In this document: one piece after another, positions 1 through 8,300 of the stretch | Layout of the letters: each line of letters opens with the position of its first letter | Position numbering within the stretch: the stretch's first letter is position 1 | DNA from: Pseudomonadales bacterium | GTDB taxonomy: Bacteria > Pseudomonadota > Gammaproteobacteria > Pseudomonadales > Ketobacteraceae | Direction: 5' to 3' | DNA: 64,000 nt | Assembly (NCBI GenBank): GCA_020062665.1 | Contig: JAGUVW010000043.1 | Span: 121,781-185,780 of the forward strand | Position numbers and translations under genes: made by a program | The notes under the pieces: model-generated | What the model saw: only the letters and a program-made list of their open reading frames with translations | Database searches by the model: none | What the model was told of the DNA's origin: nothing

Positions 1-1685
1 ATCTGGCGCATCTGCGCGCCCATGTCGTAAGCGCCCACCACCAGACAGGCCGGCGAATCGGTGAGGCGATGTGACACTTTGACTTCCGACACGCGGGATT
101 CCAGCGCGGCTTTCAGGCGCTTCACCAGATCCTCGGAGGACTTTTCCACTTCCTCCTGCTGTTTCTTTTCTTCCTCGGTTTCGATACTGCCCAGATCCAG
201 GTCGCCCTTGGCGATATTGATGAAGGACTTGCCCTTGTAATCGAAAATCTGACCCATCATCCATTCGTCAACACGATCGGACATCAGCAACACTTCCACA
301 CCCTTCTTGCGGAAGATTTCCAGGTGCGGGCTGTTGGCGGCGGCGTTGTGATTTTCTGCTGTGATGTAGTAGATCTTGTCCTGGCCTTCCTTCATGCGCT
401 CGATGTACTGATCCAGGCTTACCACCTGCTCGGCGGTGCCGCTCTGAGTAGAGGCAAAACGCAGCAGGCCGAGAATTTTTTCGCGGTTGCTGTAGTCTTC
501 CGCCGGGCCTTCCTTCAGCACCTGGCCGAACTGTTTCCAGAACGCTTTGTAGCTCTCTTCCTCGCCCGCCAGTTTGGACAGCATATCCAGCGCACGCTTG
601 GTCAGGGCGCTCTTCATGTTCTCCACGGTCTGGTTGGACTGCAGGATTTCGCGGGATACGTTCAGCGGCAGATCAGAGGAATCCAGCACACCCTTGATGA
701 AGCGCAGGTACAGGGGCAGGAACTGCTCGGCGTCATCCATGATGAACACGCGCTGCACGTACAGCTTCAGGCCACGGGGCGCTTCACGGTGATACAGGTC
801 GAACGGCGCGCGCTTAGGCACGTACAGCAGCGAGGTATATTCCTGCTTGCCTTCCACACGGTTGTGGCTCCAGCTCGCGGGCTCTTCGAAATCATGGGAG
901 ATGTGCTTGTAGAACTCCTTGTACTCGTCGTCGGTAATTTCATTGCGGGAGCGTGTCCACAGCGCAGTGGCCTTGTTCACCACTTCGAATTCCGGCGCTT
1001 GCGGTTCCTTCTCTTTTTCCTCGTCGCTGCGGAAATCTTCCTTCAGCATTTCAATGGGCAGAGAGATGTGATCGGAGTACTTCTTCACGATGCTGCGCAG
1101 GCGCCAGCCATCGGCGAATTCTTCCTCGCCGTCACGCAGATGCAGCACGATGGTGGTACCGCGCTGCGGACGATTCACTTGGGCGATCGAGAACTCGCCT
1201 TCACCCTGGGATACCCAGTGCACACCGTTTTCCGCTGGCTCGCCGGCCTTGCGGGTGAACACTTCCACTTCCTTCGCCACCACGAACGCAGAGTAGAAGC
1301 CCACGCCGAACTGGCCGATCAGGCGGGAATCTTTTTTCTGGTCGCCGGTCAGGTTGCGCAGAAATTCCGCCGTGCCGGACTTGGCGATGGTGCCCAGATG
1401 GCTGATCACATCCTCCCGATTCATGCCGATGCCGTTGTCGGTGAGGGTGATGGTTTTCTTGTCCTTGTCGCATTCCAGGCGGATTTTCAAATCGCCTTCA
1501 CCTTCCATGATGTCCGGGTGCGACAGCGACAGGAAATGCAGCTTGTCCGACGCATCTGAGGCGTTCGAGATCAGTTCCCGCAGGAAGATTTCCTTGTTGC
1601 TGTACAAGGAGTGGATCATCAGGTGCAGCAGCTGCTTGACTTCGGCCTGAAAGCCCAGGGTTTCTTTTTTGGCTTCGACGGTCAT
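1..1685 (-). CDS. htpG: HtpG (Hsp90 family chaperone), 3' end beyond window
   Basis: ATP-dependent cytosolic chaperone. Reading the minus strand from the ATG at 1685 gives [16 protein letters not shown], then the Hsp90 N-terminal ATPase signature around [13 protein letters not shown] (about residues 37-49). About 561 codons are present and the frame is open to base 1, so roughly the last 70 residues of a normal HtpG (about 620-640 aa) lie outside. Upstream is a very good sigma32-type promoter (1773-1800), which fits a heat-shock gene. It is divergent from the lut operon. Identification is from recognisable family sequence. Confidence 0.96.
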   Translation of the reverse strand, partial: MTVEAKKETLGFQAEVKQLLHLMIHSLYSNKEIFLRELISNASDASDKLHFLSLSHPDIMEGEGDLKIRLECDKDKKTITLTDNGIGMNREDVISHLGTIAKSGTAEFLRNLTGDQKKDSRLIGQFGVGFYSAFVVAKEVEVFTRKAGEPAENGVHWVSQGEGEFSIAQVNRPQRGTTIVLHLRDGEEEFADGWRLRSIVKKYSDHISLPIEMLKEDFRSDEEKEKEPQAPEFEVVNKATALWTRSRNEITDDEYKEFYKHISHDFEEPASWSHNRVEGKQEYTSLLYVPKRAPFDLYHREAPRGLKLYVQRVFIMDDAEQFLPLYLRFIKGVLDSSDLPLNVSREILQSNQTVENMKSALTKRALDMLSKLAGEEESYKAFWKQFGQVLKEGPAEDYSNREKILGLLRFASTQSGTAEQVVSLDQYIERMKEGQDKIYYITAENHNAAANSPHLEIFRKKGVEVLLMSDRVDEWMMGQIFDYKGKSFINIAKGDLDLGSIETEEEKKQQEEVEKSSEDLVKRLKAALESRVSEVKVSHRLTDSPACLVVGAYDMGAQMRQ

Positions 1686-1740
1686 GGTGTTCTAAAGCTC
1701 CCTTGGATCGAAAGGTCGTTCTGGATTGCAGGAAAACCGC

Positions 1741-1753
1741 GCCCCACCGGGGC
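1741..1753 (-). other. GC-rich hairpin in the htpG leader
   Basis: GCCCC-ACC-GGGGC, a perfect 5-bp stem with a 3-nt loop. It lies between the predicted transcription start and the htpG start codon, about 55 nt upstream of the ATG. It may be a leader structure; no thermosensor family could be recognised. Confidence 0.4.
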
Positions 1754-1772
1754 TGCGCGGCTGATGTTCGCA

Positions 1773-1800
1773 AGGTGGGGGCTGGCCGGCGGATTTCAAG
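1773..1800 (-). promoter_or_regulatory. Sigma32 (RpoH) heat-shock promoter of htpG
   Basis: On the minus strand CTTGAAA (1800-1794) is followed after 13 nt by CCCCACCT (1780-1773). The known RpoH consensus is CTTGAAA, 11-14 nt, CCCCATNT, so only one well-conserved base differs. The promoter would start transcription near 1765, about 80 nt before the htpG ATG. Confidence 0.8.
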
Positions 1801-1861
1801 CGCCTGCCACCAGGAATTTTTGCTAAGATGCGGATTCCCCACGTGAAACCGGATGCCAGGG

Positions 1862-2632
1862 ATGACCACGGAACCTGCCCAGCCCCCTCTCGTCGCCTTG
1901 TTTGTTACGTGTCTGGTGAACAGCCAGCGGCCGGCGGTAGGGTTCGCCACGGTGAAGCTGCTGGAACAGGCCGGCTTCCGGGTGGAAGTGCCGCCCGACC
2001 AGACCTGCTGCGGCCAGCCTCCCTACAACAACGGCCTGACCGACGAAGCCCGCCGGATAGCCAAACTGCAGATCCAGGTACTGGAGCCTTACGACTGGAT
2101 CGTGGTGCCCAGCGGTTCCTGCGCCGGCATGATCAGCGTTCATTATCCGCATCTGTTTGAAAACGATGCGCACTGGCAGGAACGGGCGCGCCGAGTGGCC
2201 AGCAAAACCCGCGAACTGGCGGCATTTCTGGCGCAGCAGGGTGTGCGTTTTGCGCCGGGGCCGGATACGCCAACGGCTACCGCCCATCACACCAGCTGTT
2301 CCTGTCGTCGCGAAACCCGCAGCCATACTCAGGCGGATGGATTGCTGCAGGATTGCCTGCAGGATCAACTCAAGCCGTTCGCCGAACCGGAAGTCTGCTG
2401 CGGCTTCGGCGGTACTTTTTCTGCCAAATTCGACGCCCTGTCCGCCCGCATGGGCAGCCAGAAGCTGGACAGCATCGAAGCCGCCGGCGCCCGCACGGTG
2501 GTCAGTGCCGATCTGGGCTGCCTGTTGCATCTACAGGGGCTCGCACTGCGCCAGCAACGGGATCTGCAGTTCCGCCATCTGGCCGAAGTGCTGGCCGATG
2601 CCGAACCGCAGCGCGAGAACAAACGGCCATGA
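1862..2632 (+). CDS. lutA: LutA, lactate utilization iron-sulfur protein
   Basis: Subunit of the LutABC complex that oxidises L-lactate to pyruvate. The 256-aa protein has two cysteine-rich CCG domains: CLVNSQRP...CCGQPPYNNG in the N-terminal half and SCSCRRE...VCCGFGGTFSAKF...DLGCLLHL in the C-terminal half. These normally bind Fe-S clusters. The ATG at 1862 has GGA 8 nt upstream; an in-frame ATG at 1853 is the alternative. The stop overlaps the lutB start (ATGA). No lutR/lldR regulator gene lies next to the operon. Confidence 0.93.
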   Translation: MTTEPAQPPLVALFVTCLVNSQRPAVGFATVKLLEQAGFRVEVPPDQTCCGQPPYNNGLTDEARRIAKLQIQVLEPYDWIVVPSGSCAGMISVHYPHLFENDAHWQERARRVASKTRELAAFLAQQGVRFAPGPDTPTATAHHTSCSCRRETRSHTQADGLLQDCLQDQLKPFAEPEVCCGFGGTFSAKFDALSARMGSQKLDSIEAAGARTVVSADLGCLLHLQGLALRQQRDLQFRHLAEVLADAEPQRENKRP

Positions 2633-4053
2633 TCCAGCGCGACGCCCGCCAGTTCATTCCCAACAGCGAACAGGCGCTGCAGGACACCACCCTGCAGACC
2701 GCACTTGCCCGCGCCAAGAGCGGTTTCCTCGGCAAGCGCCGCAAGGCCATCGCCCTGGTAGACGATTTTGAATTTCTCAAACAGCAGGCCCAGGCCGCCA
2801 AGCAGCGGGCGCTGGACAACATTCCCGCCCTGCTCGACCAGTTCGAACACAACCTGAACGCCGCTGGCGGCCAGCTCCATCGCGCTGCGACGCCGGATGA
2901 TCTGAACCGCATCGTGCTCGACATCTGCCAACGCCGGCAGGCCAAAATCATCACCAAAGGCAAGTCCATGGTGAGCGAGGAAACCCATCTCAACACCGCA
3001 CTGGAGCAGGCAGGCCTCGACGTGGTGGAAACCGATCTGGGGGAATACATCATTCAATTGGCGAAGGAGCCACCCAGCCATATCATCGCGCCGGCCGTGC
3101 ACAAAACCCGGCAGGCGGTGGCCGAGTTGTTCCGGCATCACCACGCGCTCGGCGAACGCGATCTGAATGAAATAAGCAACCTGGTGGAAGAAGCCCGCCA
3201 GATGCTGCGGCAGCGATTTCTGGCAGCGGATGTGGGGATCACCGGCGCCAATCTGCTGGTAGCCAGCACGGGTTCCATTGCGATTGTCACCAACGAAGGC
3301 AACGGTGATCTCACTGCCACGCTGCCGCCCGTACACATCGTCACTGCCAGCCTGGAAAAGCTGGTGGAAAACCTGGAAGACGCCGGCGCGATTCTGGAAG
3401 TGCTGGGTCGCAGCGCCACCGGCCAGGCCATGAGTGCCTACACAACGTTTTTCACTGGCCCGAAACGGCCCAGCGAACTGGATGGCCCGGAAGAAATGCA
3501 CGTGATCGTGCTGGATAACGGCCGCAGCGACATTCTCCAGTCTGAATTCGCCGCCATGCTGCGCTGCATCCGCTGTGGCGCCTGCCTGAATCACTGCCCG
3601 GTGTACAGCAATGTGGGCGGCCACGCTTACGGATCGGTGTATCCCGGCCCCATGGGCTCGGTGCTGACGCCGCTGCTGGAGGGCCTGAACCAAGGCCACG
3701 TGTTGCCCAACGCTTCAACATTCTGCGGACGCTGCGCAGAAGTGTGCCCCATGGGCATTCCCCTGCCGGATCTGCTGCGGAAATTGCGGGAGCAGGAACA
3801 CCGGCAGCAACTGGATTCCACCGGCTGGCGCATGGTTTTGCGCTTCTACAGCTGGCTGGCGACCCGCCCGCGCTGGTTTCATCTTGCCATGCGCGCGATC
3901 ACCTTCACCCAACGTCTGCTGCGCGACGCCAGTGGCACCCGCCTGCGCGTGCCCTTCAGCAACGGCTGGAACCGCCAGCGGGAACTGCCCGCCGCTCCCG
4001 ACGCCACGCCCTTCCTGCAGCAATGGCAAAAACAGCAGGAGCGCAAGCCGTGA
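2629..4053 (+). CDS. lutB: LutB, lactate utilization ferredoxin-like subunit
   Basis: Iron-sulfur and LUD-domain subunit of the lactate oxidation complex. The 474-aa product starts MIQRDARQFIPNS; the open frame runs further upstream, but the ATG at 2629 overlaps the lutA stop and matches the family N-terminus. An N-terminal LUD region contains the SMVSEETHLN segment. The C-terminal half has two [4Fe-4S] motifs, CIRCGACLNHCP and CGRCAEVCPMGIP. It is translationally coupled to lutA and lutC. Confidence 0.95.
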   Translation: MIQRDARQFIPNSEQALQDTTLQTALARAKSGFLGKRRKAIALVDDFEFLKQQAQAAKQRALDNIPALLDQFEHNLNAAGGQLHRAATPDDLNRIVLDICQRRQAKIITKGKSMVSEETHLNTALEQAGLDVVETDLGEYIIQLAKEPPSHIIAPAVHKTRQAVAELFRHHHALGERDLNEISNLVEEARQMLRQRFLAADVGITGANLLVASTGSIAIVTNEGNGDLTATLPPVHIVTASLEKLVENLEDAGAILEVLGRSATGQAMSAYTTFFTGPKRPSELDGPEEMHVIVLDNGRSDILQSEFAAMLRCIRCGACLNHCPVYSNVGGHAYGSVYPGPMGSVLTPLLEGLNQGHVLPNASTFCGRCAEVCPMGIPLPDLLRKLREQEHRQQLDSTGWRMVLRFYSWLATRPRWFHLAMRAITFTQRLLRDASGTRLRVPFSNGWNRQRELPAAPDATPFLQQWQKQQERKP

Positions 4054-4559
4054 ACACTGTCGAACGGTTTATCGAAACGCTGACCGCCAACGCCGCCCAT
4101 GTAAGTTGCATCCGGCAACTGGACGAAGCGATCCCACTGATCGAGCGGTTCATGCAGGAAAAGGCGCTGCCGCCGCGTCTGCATCTGAGCCCGGCGCTGC
4201 AACGGGAATGGCCTGTTTCAAACGGAATCACCCTCTCTCACGGCACCACCGACGGCACCCACAAACTCTGTGCCAGTCGCGCCTGGGCGGGTATCGCGGA
4301 CACGGGTACGCTGGTGCTGTTGTCCGGCCCGGACAATCCCACCCGGCTGAATTTTCTGCCGGACTATCATCTGGTATTCCTGCGCAAGGATCAGATCGTG
4401 GCGGACAAAAAGGCCATCTGGCAAAAGCTGGAACAGCAAGGCGCGTTACCGCGGGCGGTGAATTTCATCAGCGGCCCGTCACGCACGGCAGACATCGAAC
4501 AGACCATCGCGCTGGGTGCGCACGGCCCGCGTTTTCTGTGGGTGTTTGTGGAAGGCTGA
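4050..4559 (+). CDS. lutC: LutC, lactate utilization LUD-domain protein
   Basis: Third subunit of the lactate oxidation complex. GTG at 4050 overlaps the lutB stop (GTGA) and gives 169 aa; an in-frame ATG at 4023 is possible. The LUD-domain hallmark ISGPSRTADIEQTIALGAHGP sits near the C-terminus (residues about 137-157). It is shorter than Bacillus LutC, as is common for proteobacterial copies. The stop codon lies in the arm of a strong terminator hairpin. Confidence 0.92.
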   Translation: MNTVERFIETLTANAAHVSCIRQLDEAIPLIERFMQEKALPPRLHLSPALQREWPVSNGITLSHGTTDGTHKLCASRAWAGIADTGTLVLLSGPDNPTRLNFLPDYHLVFLRKDQIVADKKAIWQKLEQQGALPRAVNFISGPSRTADIEQTIALGAHGPRFLWVFVEG

Positions 4560-4584
4560 GTCACCGGATCAGTGACTCAGTTTT
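4556..4584. terminator. Bidirectional terminator enclosing two stop codons
   Basis: CTGAGTCAC - 7 nt - GTGACTCAG is a perfect 9-bp stem followed by TTTT on the plus strand. The lutC TGA (4557-4559) lies in the left arm. The TGA of the convergent membrane-protein gene (4571-4569) lies in the loop. Confidence 0.85.
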
Positions 4585-5861
4585 ACCTCGGCAATTTCAC
4601 GCCGCTTCACCAGCATACCCAGCGAACCGCCGTCGACCGGCGACATCAGCGTGACATTGTGCTGATCCACTTCGCTGATGGTGCCACTGCGCTGCTTGCC
4701 ATCGAAGGTTGAAATCACCACGGTTTTGCCGATCAGGTGATCGAGACTGGATGGATCCACCACCTGCACCTGTTCCCGGAGAGGCTGACGCGCAATCGCC
4801 CCCGCCGGCTTGCTGCGCAGCGTGCGCAACGCCTGAATCAACTCCGGACTGGGGCCGCTTTCCACCACCCACCCTTCGCTACCCTTCAGCAGGCCGATCT
4901 TCAGCGTGTGCTCGGTGCCATCCACCAGTCGCACGATGACATCCGTACGCCCGGTTGGATGCTCAAGCACCGTCTGGAAAAACGTGTCCCGAAACCCCGT
5001 CACCCGCTCCAGCACATTGCCGAGCTTGTTCACCATCCATTGTTCCGCCACGTATTCGATGGTGGCATTGGAATCAAAAAAGCGATCCACCACATCATCT
5101 TCGAAACGCAGGTCACGGGTGTAGGCACGGAACTCGCCGGCAACAAAACTGCGCTGGCGATCCGGCAGCCGCAGCTTCACGTAGCCGGAATACAGGGGGC
5201 CATCCTTCACCGACAGCATCAGTTCCAGCCAGAAGCGATGACTATAAACCTTCACTTCAGGGGTGTGCTGGCCCTCAGGATAATAGGTGATGTGCACCGG
5301 CGGGTTGTCGGTGGATTCCGGCGTGTATTCCAGCAGGTTCTCGCCCGGCTTGAGGGAGATGCCCTCCAGCGGAATGGCCACTTCCAGTCGGGCAAATACG
5401 TTTTCGTCGGATTTGAAACGCAGGACATTGTTCAGCAGCGTGGCGCGCACGAAATTCACCGGTTCGCCCAGTACCTGGCCAGCGGGATGGCTGCGGCCCT
5501 GGAGGTAAGGTTGCAGCTCGCGCTCGCTGACGAATTTTTCCTTCTCGACATTCATCGGCGATTCTGCGAACGCCGGAGCCCACAGGTTCCGCAGCCACGC
5601 CAGTCCGGTGTCGTCCAGTGCAAAGGGATTCGCCCGTACCCACATCATCGCCACCAGGATAAACAGCACCAGGCTGGCCAGATGTACCAGTGCCAGGGCT
5701 TTCAGTTTCTTCCAGGCAACGGCGTAGAACAGAATGGCAGAAGGCGGGAACAGCAATCCCGCGACGCCCCAACCCACCGTGTTGGCAAAGGCATAGCGCA
5801 GAAACAACAGGGTACAGACCAGAAATAGTGCGCCCCCGGCCAGAAGCAGTGTCGTTTCCAT
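4569..5861 (-). CDS. Unknown membrane protein, 430 aa
   Basis: I do not recognise a family. Residues 1-70 contain two to three hydrophobic segments (LLLAGGALFLVCTLLFL, then a stretch around VGWGVAGLLFPPSAILFY, then LVHLASLVLFILVAMMWV). A soluble part of about 330 residues follows, rich in beta-type sequence. The last 60 residues (LIGKTVVISTFDGKQRSGTISEVDQHNVTL) look like a small SH3/Sm-like barrel. A role at the inner-membrane/periplasm interface is inferred only from topology. It stands alone, convergent with lutC. Confidence 0.75.
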   Translation of the reverse strand: METTLLLAGGALFLVCTLLFLRYAFANTVGWGVAGLLFPPSAILFYAVAWKKLKALALVHLASLVLFILVAMMWVRANPFALDDTGLAWLRNLWAPAFAESPMNVEKEKFVSERELQPYLQGRSHPAGQVLGEPVNFVRATLLNNVLRFKSDENVFARLEVAIPLEGISLKPGENLLEYTPESTDNPPVHITYYPEGQHTPEVKVYSHRFWLELMLSVKDGPLYSGYVKLRLPDRQRSFVAGEFRAYTRDLRFEDDVVDRFFDSNATIEYVAEQWMVNKLGNVLERVTGFRDTFFQTVLEHPTGRTDVIVRLVDGTEHTLKIGLLKGSEGWVVESGPSPELIQALRTLRSKPAGAIARQPLREQVQVVDPSSLDHLIGKTVVISTFDGKQRSGTISEVDQHNVTLMSPVDGGSLGMLVKRREIAEVKLSH

Positions 5862-5923
5862 AATGTGCTCGATCCTATTCGATCCCGTCGGTGACTACAG
5901 CCGATTGATTATACATTAACCAT

Positions 5924-6355
5924 TCAGACCAGCAGCAAGTGAGCCCTGGCGGTGGCGACCGGTTCGCTCTTGCTGGTCTGCCAGATCACTACCTGCACGT
6001 TGGCCAGGCGCCGCCCCATCCGCAGAATCCTGCATTCCGCATAACTGTCGCGGAAATGGCCGGCGCTGAGGTAGTCGATGGACAGATCCACCACCTTGGG
6101 GAAACGGGGTTCGTCCATCGCCATGATCACTTGGAGAATAGCAGCATGTTCGATGAATCCGCCAAGCACGCCACCGTGAATGGCCGGCAGCGTTGGATTG
6201 CCGATGTTGTCCTTCAGGGCCGGCAGGGTGAACACCACATCGTTGCCGATCTTGATACAGCCGATCCCCAGCAGGCGGGCATAGGGCACGGCGCTCACCA
6301 GCGGGCTGAAATCATTATTGTCGCGACACTGCTGCAGGGTTTCTTTCAGGCTCAT
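5924..6355 (-). CDS. PaaI-type hotdog thioesterase (copy 1)
   Basis: Probable acyl-CoA thioesterase. The 143-aa protein has the single hotdog fold length and the PaaI/YbgC-like helix signature AIHGGVLGGFIEHAA (about residues 58-72), where HGG-x-E/D positions form the active site; here FIEH supplies the acidic residue. The upstream gene is a paralogue ending 1 nt away, so the two form an operon and may work as a heteromer. The substrate is unknown. Confidence 0.85.
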   Translation of the reverse strand: MSLKETLQQCRDNNDFSPLVSAVPYARLLGIGCIKIGNDVVFTLPALKDNIGNPTLPAIHGGVLGGFIEHAAILQVIMAMDEPRFPKVVDLSIDYLSAGHFRDSYAECRILRMGRRLANVQVVIWQTSKSEPVATARAHLLLV

Positions 6356-6356
6356 C

Positions 6357-6839
6357 TCAGGATTCCTTCTGATTGCCCCAGGGCTTCTTGTTCAGCCCCA
6401 TGCGGGTAAAGTTGGCAACGCAATGGGCGATGGGCTTGCTGCGATCGTCGTGGTAGGCAATGCCGCGGGTGAACACCACCTGTCGGGTCTTGCGGTAGCC
6501 TTCCACGTAGGCGAATACATCCTTGCCGGGTTCAGCCGGGCGCATGTAATCGATGCGCAGGTCGATGGTGGGGGTGATATCGAATTCCGGCGCCAGCGCT
6601 ACCGCCACGGCAAGGCCACAGGCCTGATCCATCAGCGTGGTGATCGCACCGCCGTGAATCACGCCGGTTTCCGGATTGCCGATGATCTTGTCGGAATACG
6701 GCAGCCTCAACACCAGTCCCGGCGGCTCAACCTGCATCAACTCCATGCCCAACACCCGGCTGTGTCGAACCCCCTGCACATATTGCCGCAGCAATTCCTC
6801 CAGATCGAATGGCTTGGCCTCGTTGGAATCAGTGGACAC
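6357..6839 (-). CDS. PaaI-type hotdog thioesterase (copy 2)
   Basis: Second hotdog thioesterase, 160 aa from a GTG at 6839 (V/M-STDSNEAKPFDLEELL). The open frame continues to 7241 but the upstream part is low-quality and overlaps the next promoter. The signature GVIHGGAITTLMDQACGLAV contains the HGG and the acidic residue (D) typical of PaaI enzymes. It shares only modest similarity with the following gene, so the pair looks like an old duplication rather than a recent one. Confidence 0.85.
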   Translation of the reverse strand: MSTDSNEAKPFDLEELLRQYVQGVRHSRVLGMELMQVEPPGLVLRLPYSDKIIGNPETGVIHGGAITTLMDQACGLAVAVALAPEFDITPTIDLRIDYMRPAEPGKDVFAYVEGYRKTRQVVFTRGIAYHDDRSKPIAHCVANFTRMGLNKKPWGNQKES

Positions 6840-7062
6840 GGCAGGCTCCTTCAGACAGGGTGACAAAAGCGCGGAAAACGTTGACGGCAGCCCCGGACTC
6901 GCGCAGGATTTTTGCAATGATAGCAGACATTTAGCCACTTTCCTTCGAACGCTACTTGAAGCATCTGCACGCGTTGTGTTCGATGCACGGGGCGCAATCG
7001 TCACTCTCGCCGGCGCGAGCAGCACAGCCACCGCAAAGACACTTCTCATTTCCTGTCTTTTG

Positions 7063-7085
7063 TGGTACGGTAGTACCATTATAAC
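7063..7085 (+). promoter_or_regulatory. Palindromic operator next to a -10 box
   Basis: TGGTAC-GGTA-GTACCA (7063-7078) is a perfect 6-bp inverted repeat immediately before a TATAAC -10 box (7080-7085). It lies 18-40 nt upstream of the aldolase-like gene. A transcription factor bound here would overlap the core promoter. The regulator is not identifiable from the sequence. Confidence 0.55.
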
Positions 7086-7102
7086 AATATCAGTATGGCC
7101 AA

Positions 7103-8287
7103 ATGACGCAGTATTCCGATTACAAACAGGCCTTTGCCGGACTGTCCATGCCCTTCGCGTGGGTGGATCTGGATCAAATGGATCGCAACATCGCGCTCCA
7201 CCAGAAACGCGCGCGCCACGTTCCCATCCGTATCGCATCAAAATCCATTCGCAGCGTGGAAATCCTGCGCTACCTGCTGGATGCCAGCGCGCAGATGCAG
7301 GGGATCATGTGCTATCACCCGGCGGAAGCCGCCTGGCTCGCCAGCCTGGGATTCGACGATCTGTTGATTGCCTATCCCAGTCTGGATACCGCTGCGCTCG
7401 ACGCCGCGCTGGATCAGGTGGCCAAGGGCAAAACCATTTATTTCATGGTGGACCTGCTGGAACATGCGCAAGCAATCCAGAAGCTGGCGCAGGTAAAACA
7501 GGTGCGCGCCCTGCTCTGCCTCGATCTGGATATGTCGATCCAGTATCCCGCGCTCTATTTCGGCGTGCACCGCTCCCGCGTACGCAATGCGGAAGAAGCC
7601 GTGGCGCTGTATCGCCAGATTCGGGGATTGCCGAACGTCGTATTGAAAGGCGTGATGGGTTACGAAGCGCAGATTGCCGGGCTGGGTGACGCGGTGCCGG
7701 GTCAGTTCGTGAAAAACCAGATCATCCGCCAGCTGAAGAAAAACGCCATTCCCAAAATCGAATCCCGCCGCACGCGCACGGTGCTGGCCTTGCGGGAAGC
7801 CGGCGCGGATATTCGGCTGGTGAACGGCGGCGGCACTGGCAGCGTGGAATCCACCATCCTCGAACCCACCATCACTGAAGTCACGGTGGGAAGCGGCTAT
7901 TACTGTTCCCATCTGTTCGACAACTATCAGGCGTTCACCGCGCAGCCGGCAGCAGGGTTTGCCGTGCAGGTGACACGCCATCCGCGCACAGGCGTGCTCA
8001 CCTGCAACGGCGGCGGCTATGTAGCGTCGGGTGTGGCGGAACCGCTGAAACTGCCCAAGCCTTATCTGCCTCGTGGCGTCCGGCTGGATAGCAACGAGGG
8101 CGCCGGCGAAGTGCAGACACCCATTCATTATCGCGGCAGCGAGCTTCAAAGCGGCGATCCGGTTTTTTTCCGCCATGCGAAAGCGGGCGAACTGTGCGAG
8201 CGTTTCAACTTCTTGTATTTGATCCGGGGCAACAACATTGAGCGCGAAGTTTCCACCTATCGCGGCGACGGCAAGGTTTTCATGTGA
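7103..8287 (+). CDS. PLP-dependent D-threonine aldolase / amino acid deaminase-like protein
   Basis: Fold-type III PLP enzyme of 394 aa (alanine racemase-like barrel followed by a D-serine dehydratase-like C-terminal domain). PLP lysine candidate is in RIASKSIRS (about residue 49) after the AWVDLDQMDRN strand. Phosphate-binding segments include VNGGGTGSVEST. Family members cleave or deaminate hydroxy-amino acids; the actual substrate here is unknown. First gene of an operon with a GMC oxidoreductase, a small protein and an aldehyde dehydrogenase, which suggests a catabolic route producing an alcohol or aldehyde. No strong ribosome binding site is visible before the ATG. Confidence 0.82.
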   Translation: MTQYSDYKQAFAGLSMPFAWVDLDQMDRNIALHQKRARHVPIRIASKSIRSVEILRYLLDASAQMQGIMCYHPAEAAWLASLGFDDLLIAYPSLDTAALDAALDQVAKGKTIYFMVDLLEHAQAIQKLAQVKQVRALLCLDLDMSIQYPALYFGVHRSRVRNAEEAVALYRQIRGLPNVVLKGVMGYEAQIAGLGDAVPGQFVKNQIIRQLKKNAIPKIESRRTRTVLALREAGADIRLVNGGGTGSVESTILEPTITEVTVGSGYYCSHLFDNYQAFTAQPAAGFAVQVTRHPRTGVLTCNGGGYVASGVAEPLKLPKPYLPRGVRLDSNEGAGEVQTPIHYRGSELQSGDPVFFRHAKAGELCERFNFLYLIRGNNIEREVSTYRGDGKVFM

Positions 8288-8300
8288 ACAAGGAGCAGCA

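Noticed and set aside
2365..3699. 444-aa open frame opposite lutB
   Set aside because: Antisense to a clear LutB with Fe-S motifs; no promoter or ribosome binding site.
6840..7241. N-terminal extension of the second hotdog thioesterase to 7241
   Set aside because: The extension (Arg-rich, overlapping the next operon's promoter and palindrome) is not hotdog sequence. GTG 6839 gives the normal length.
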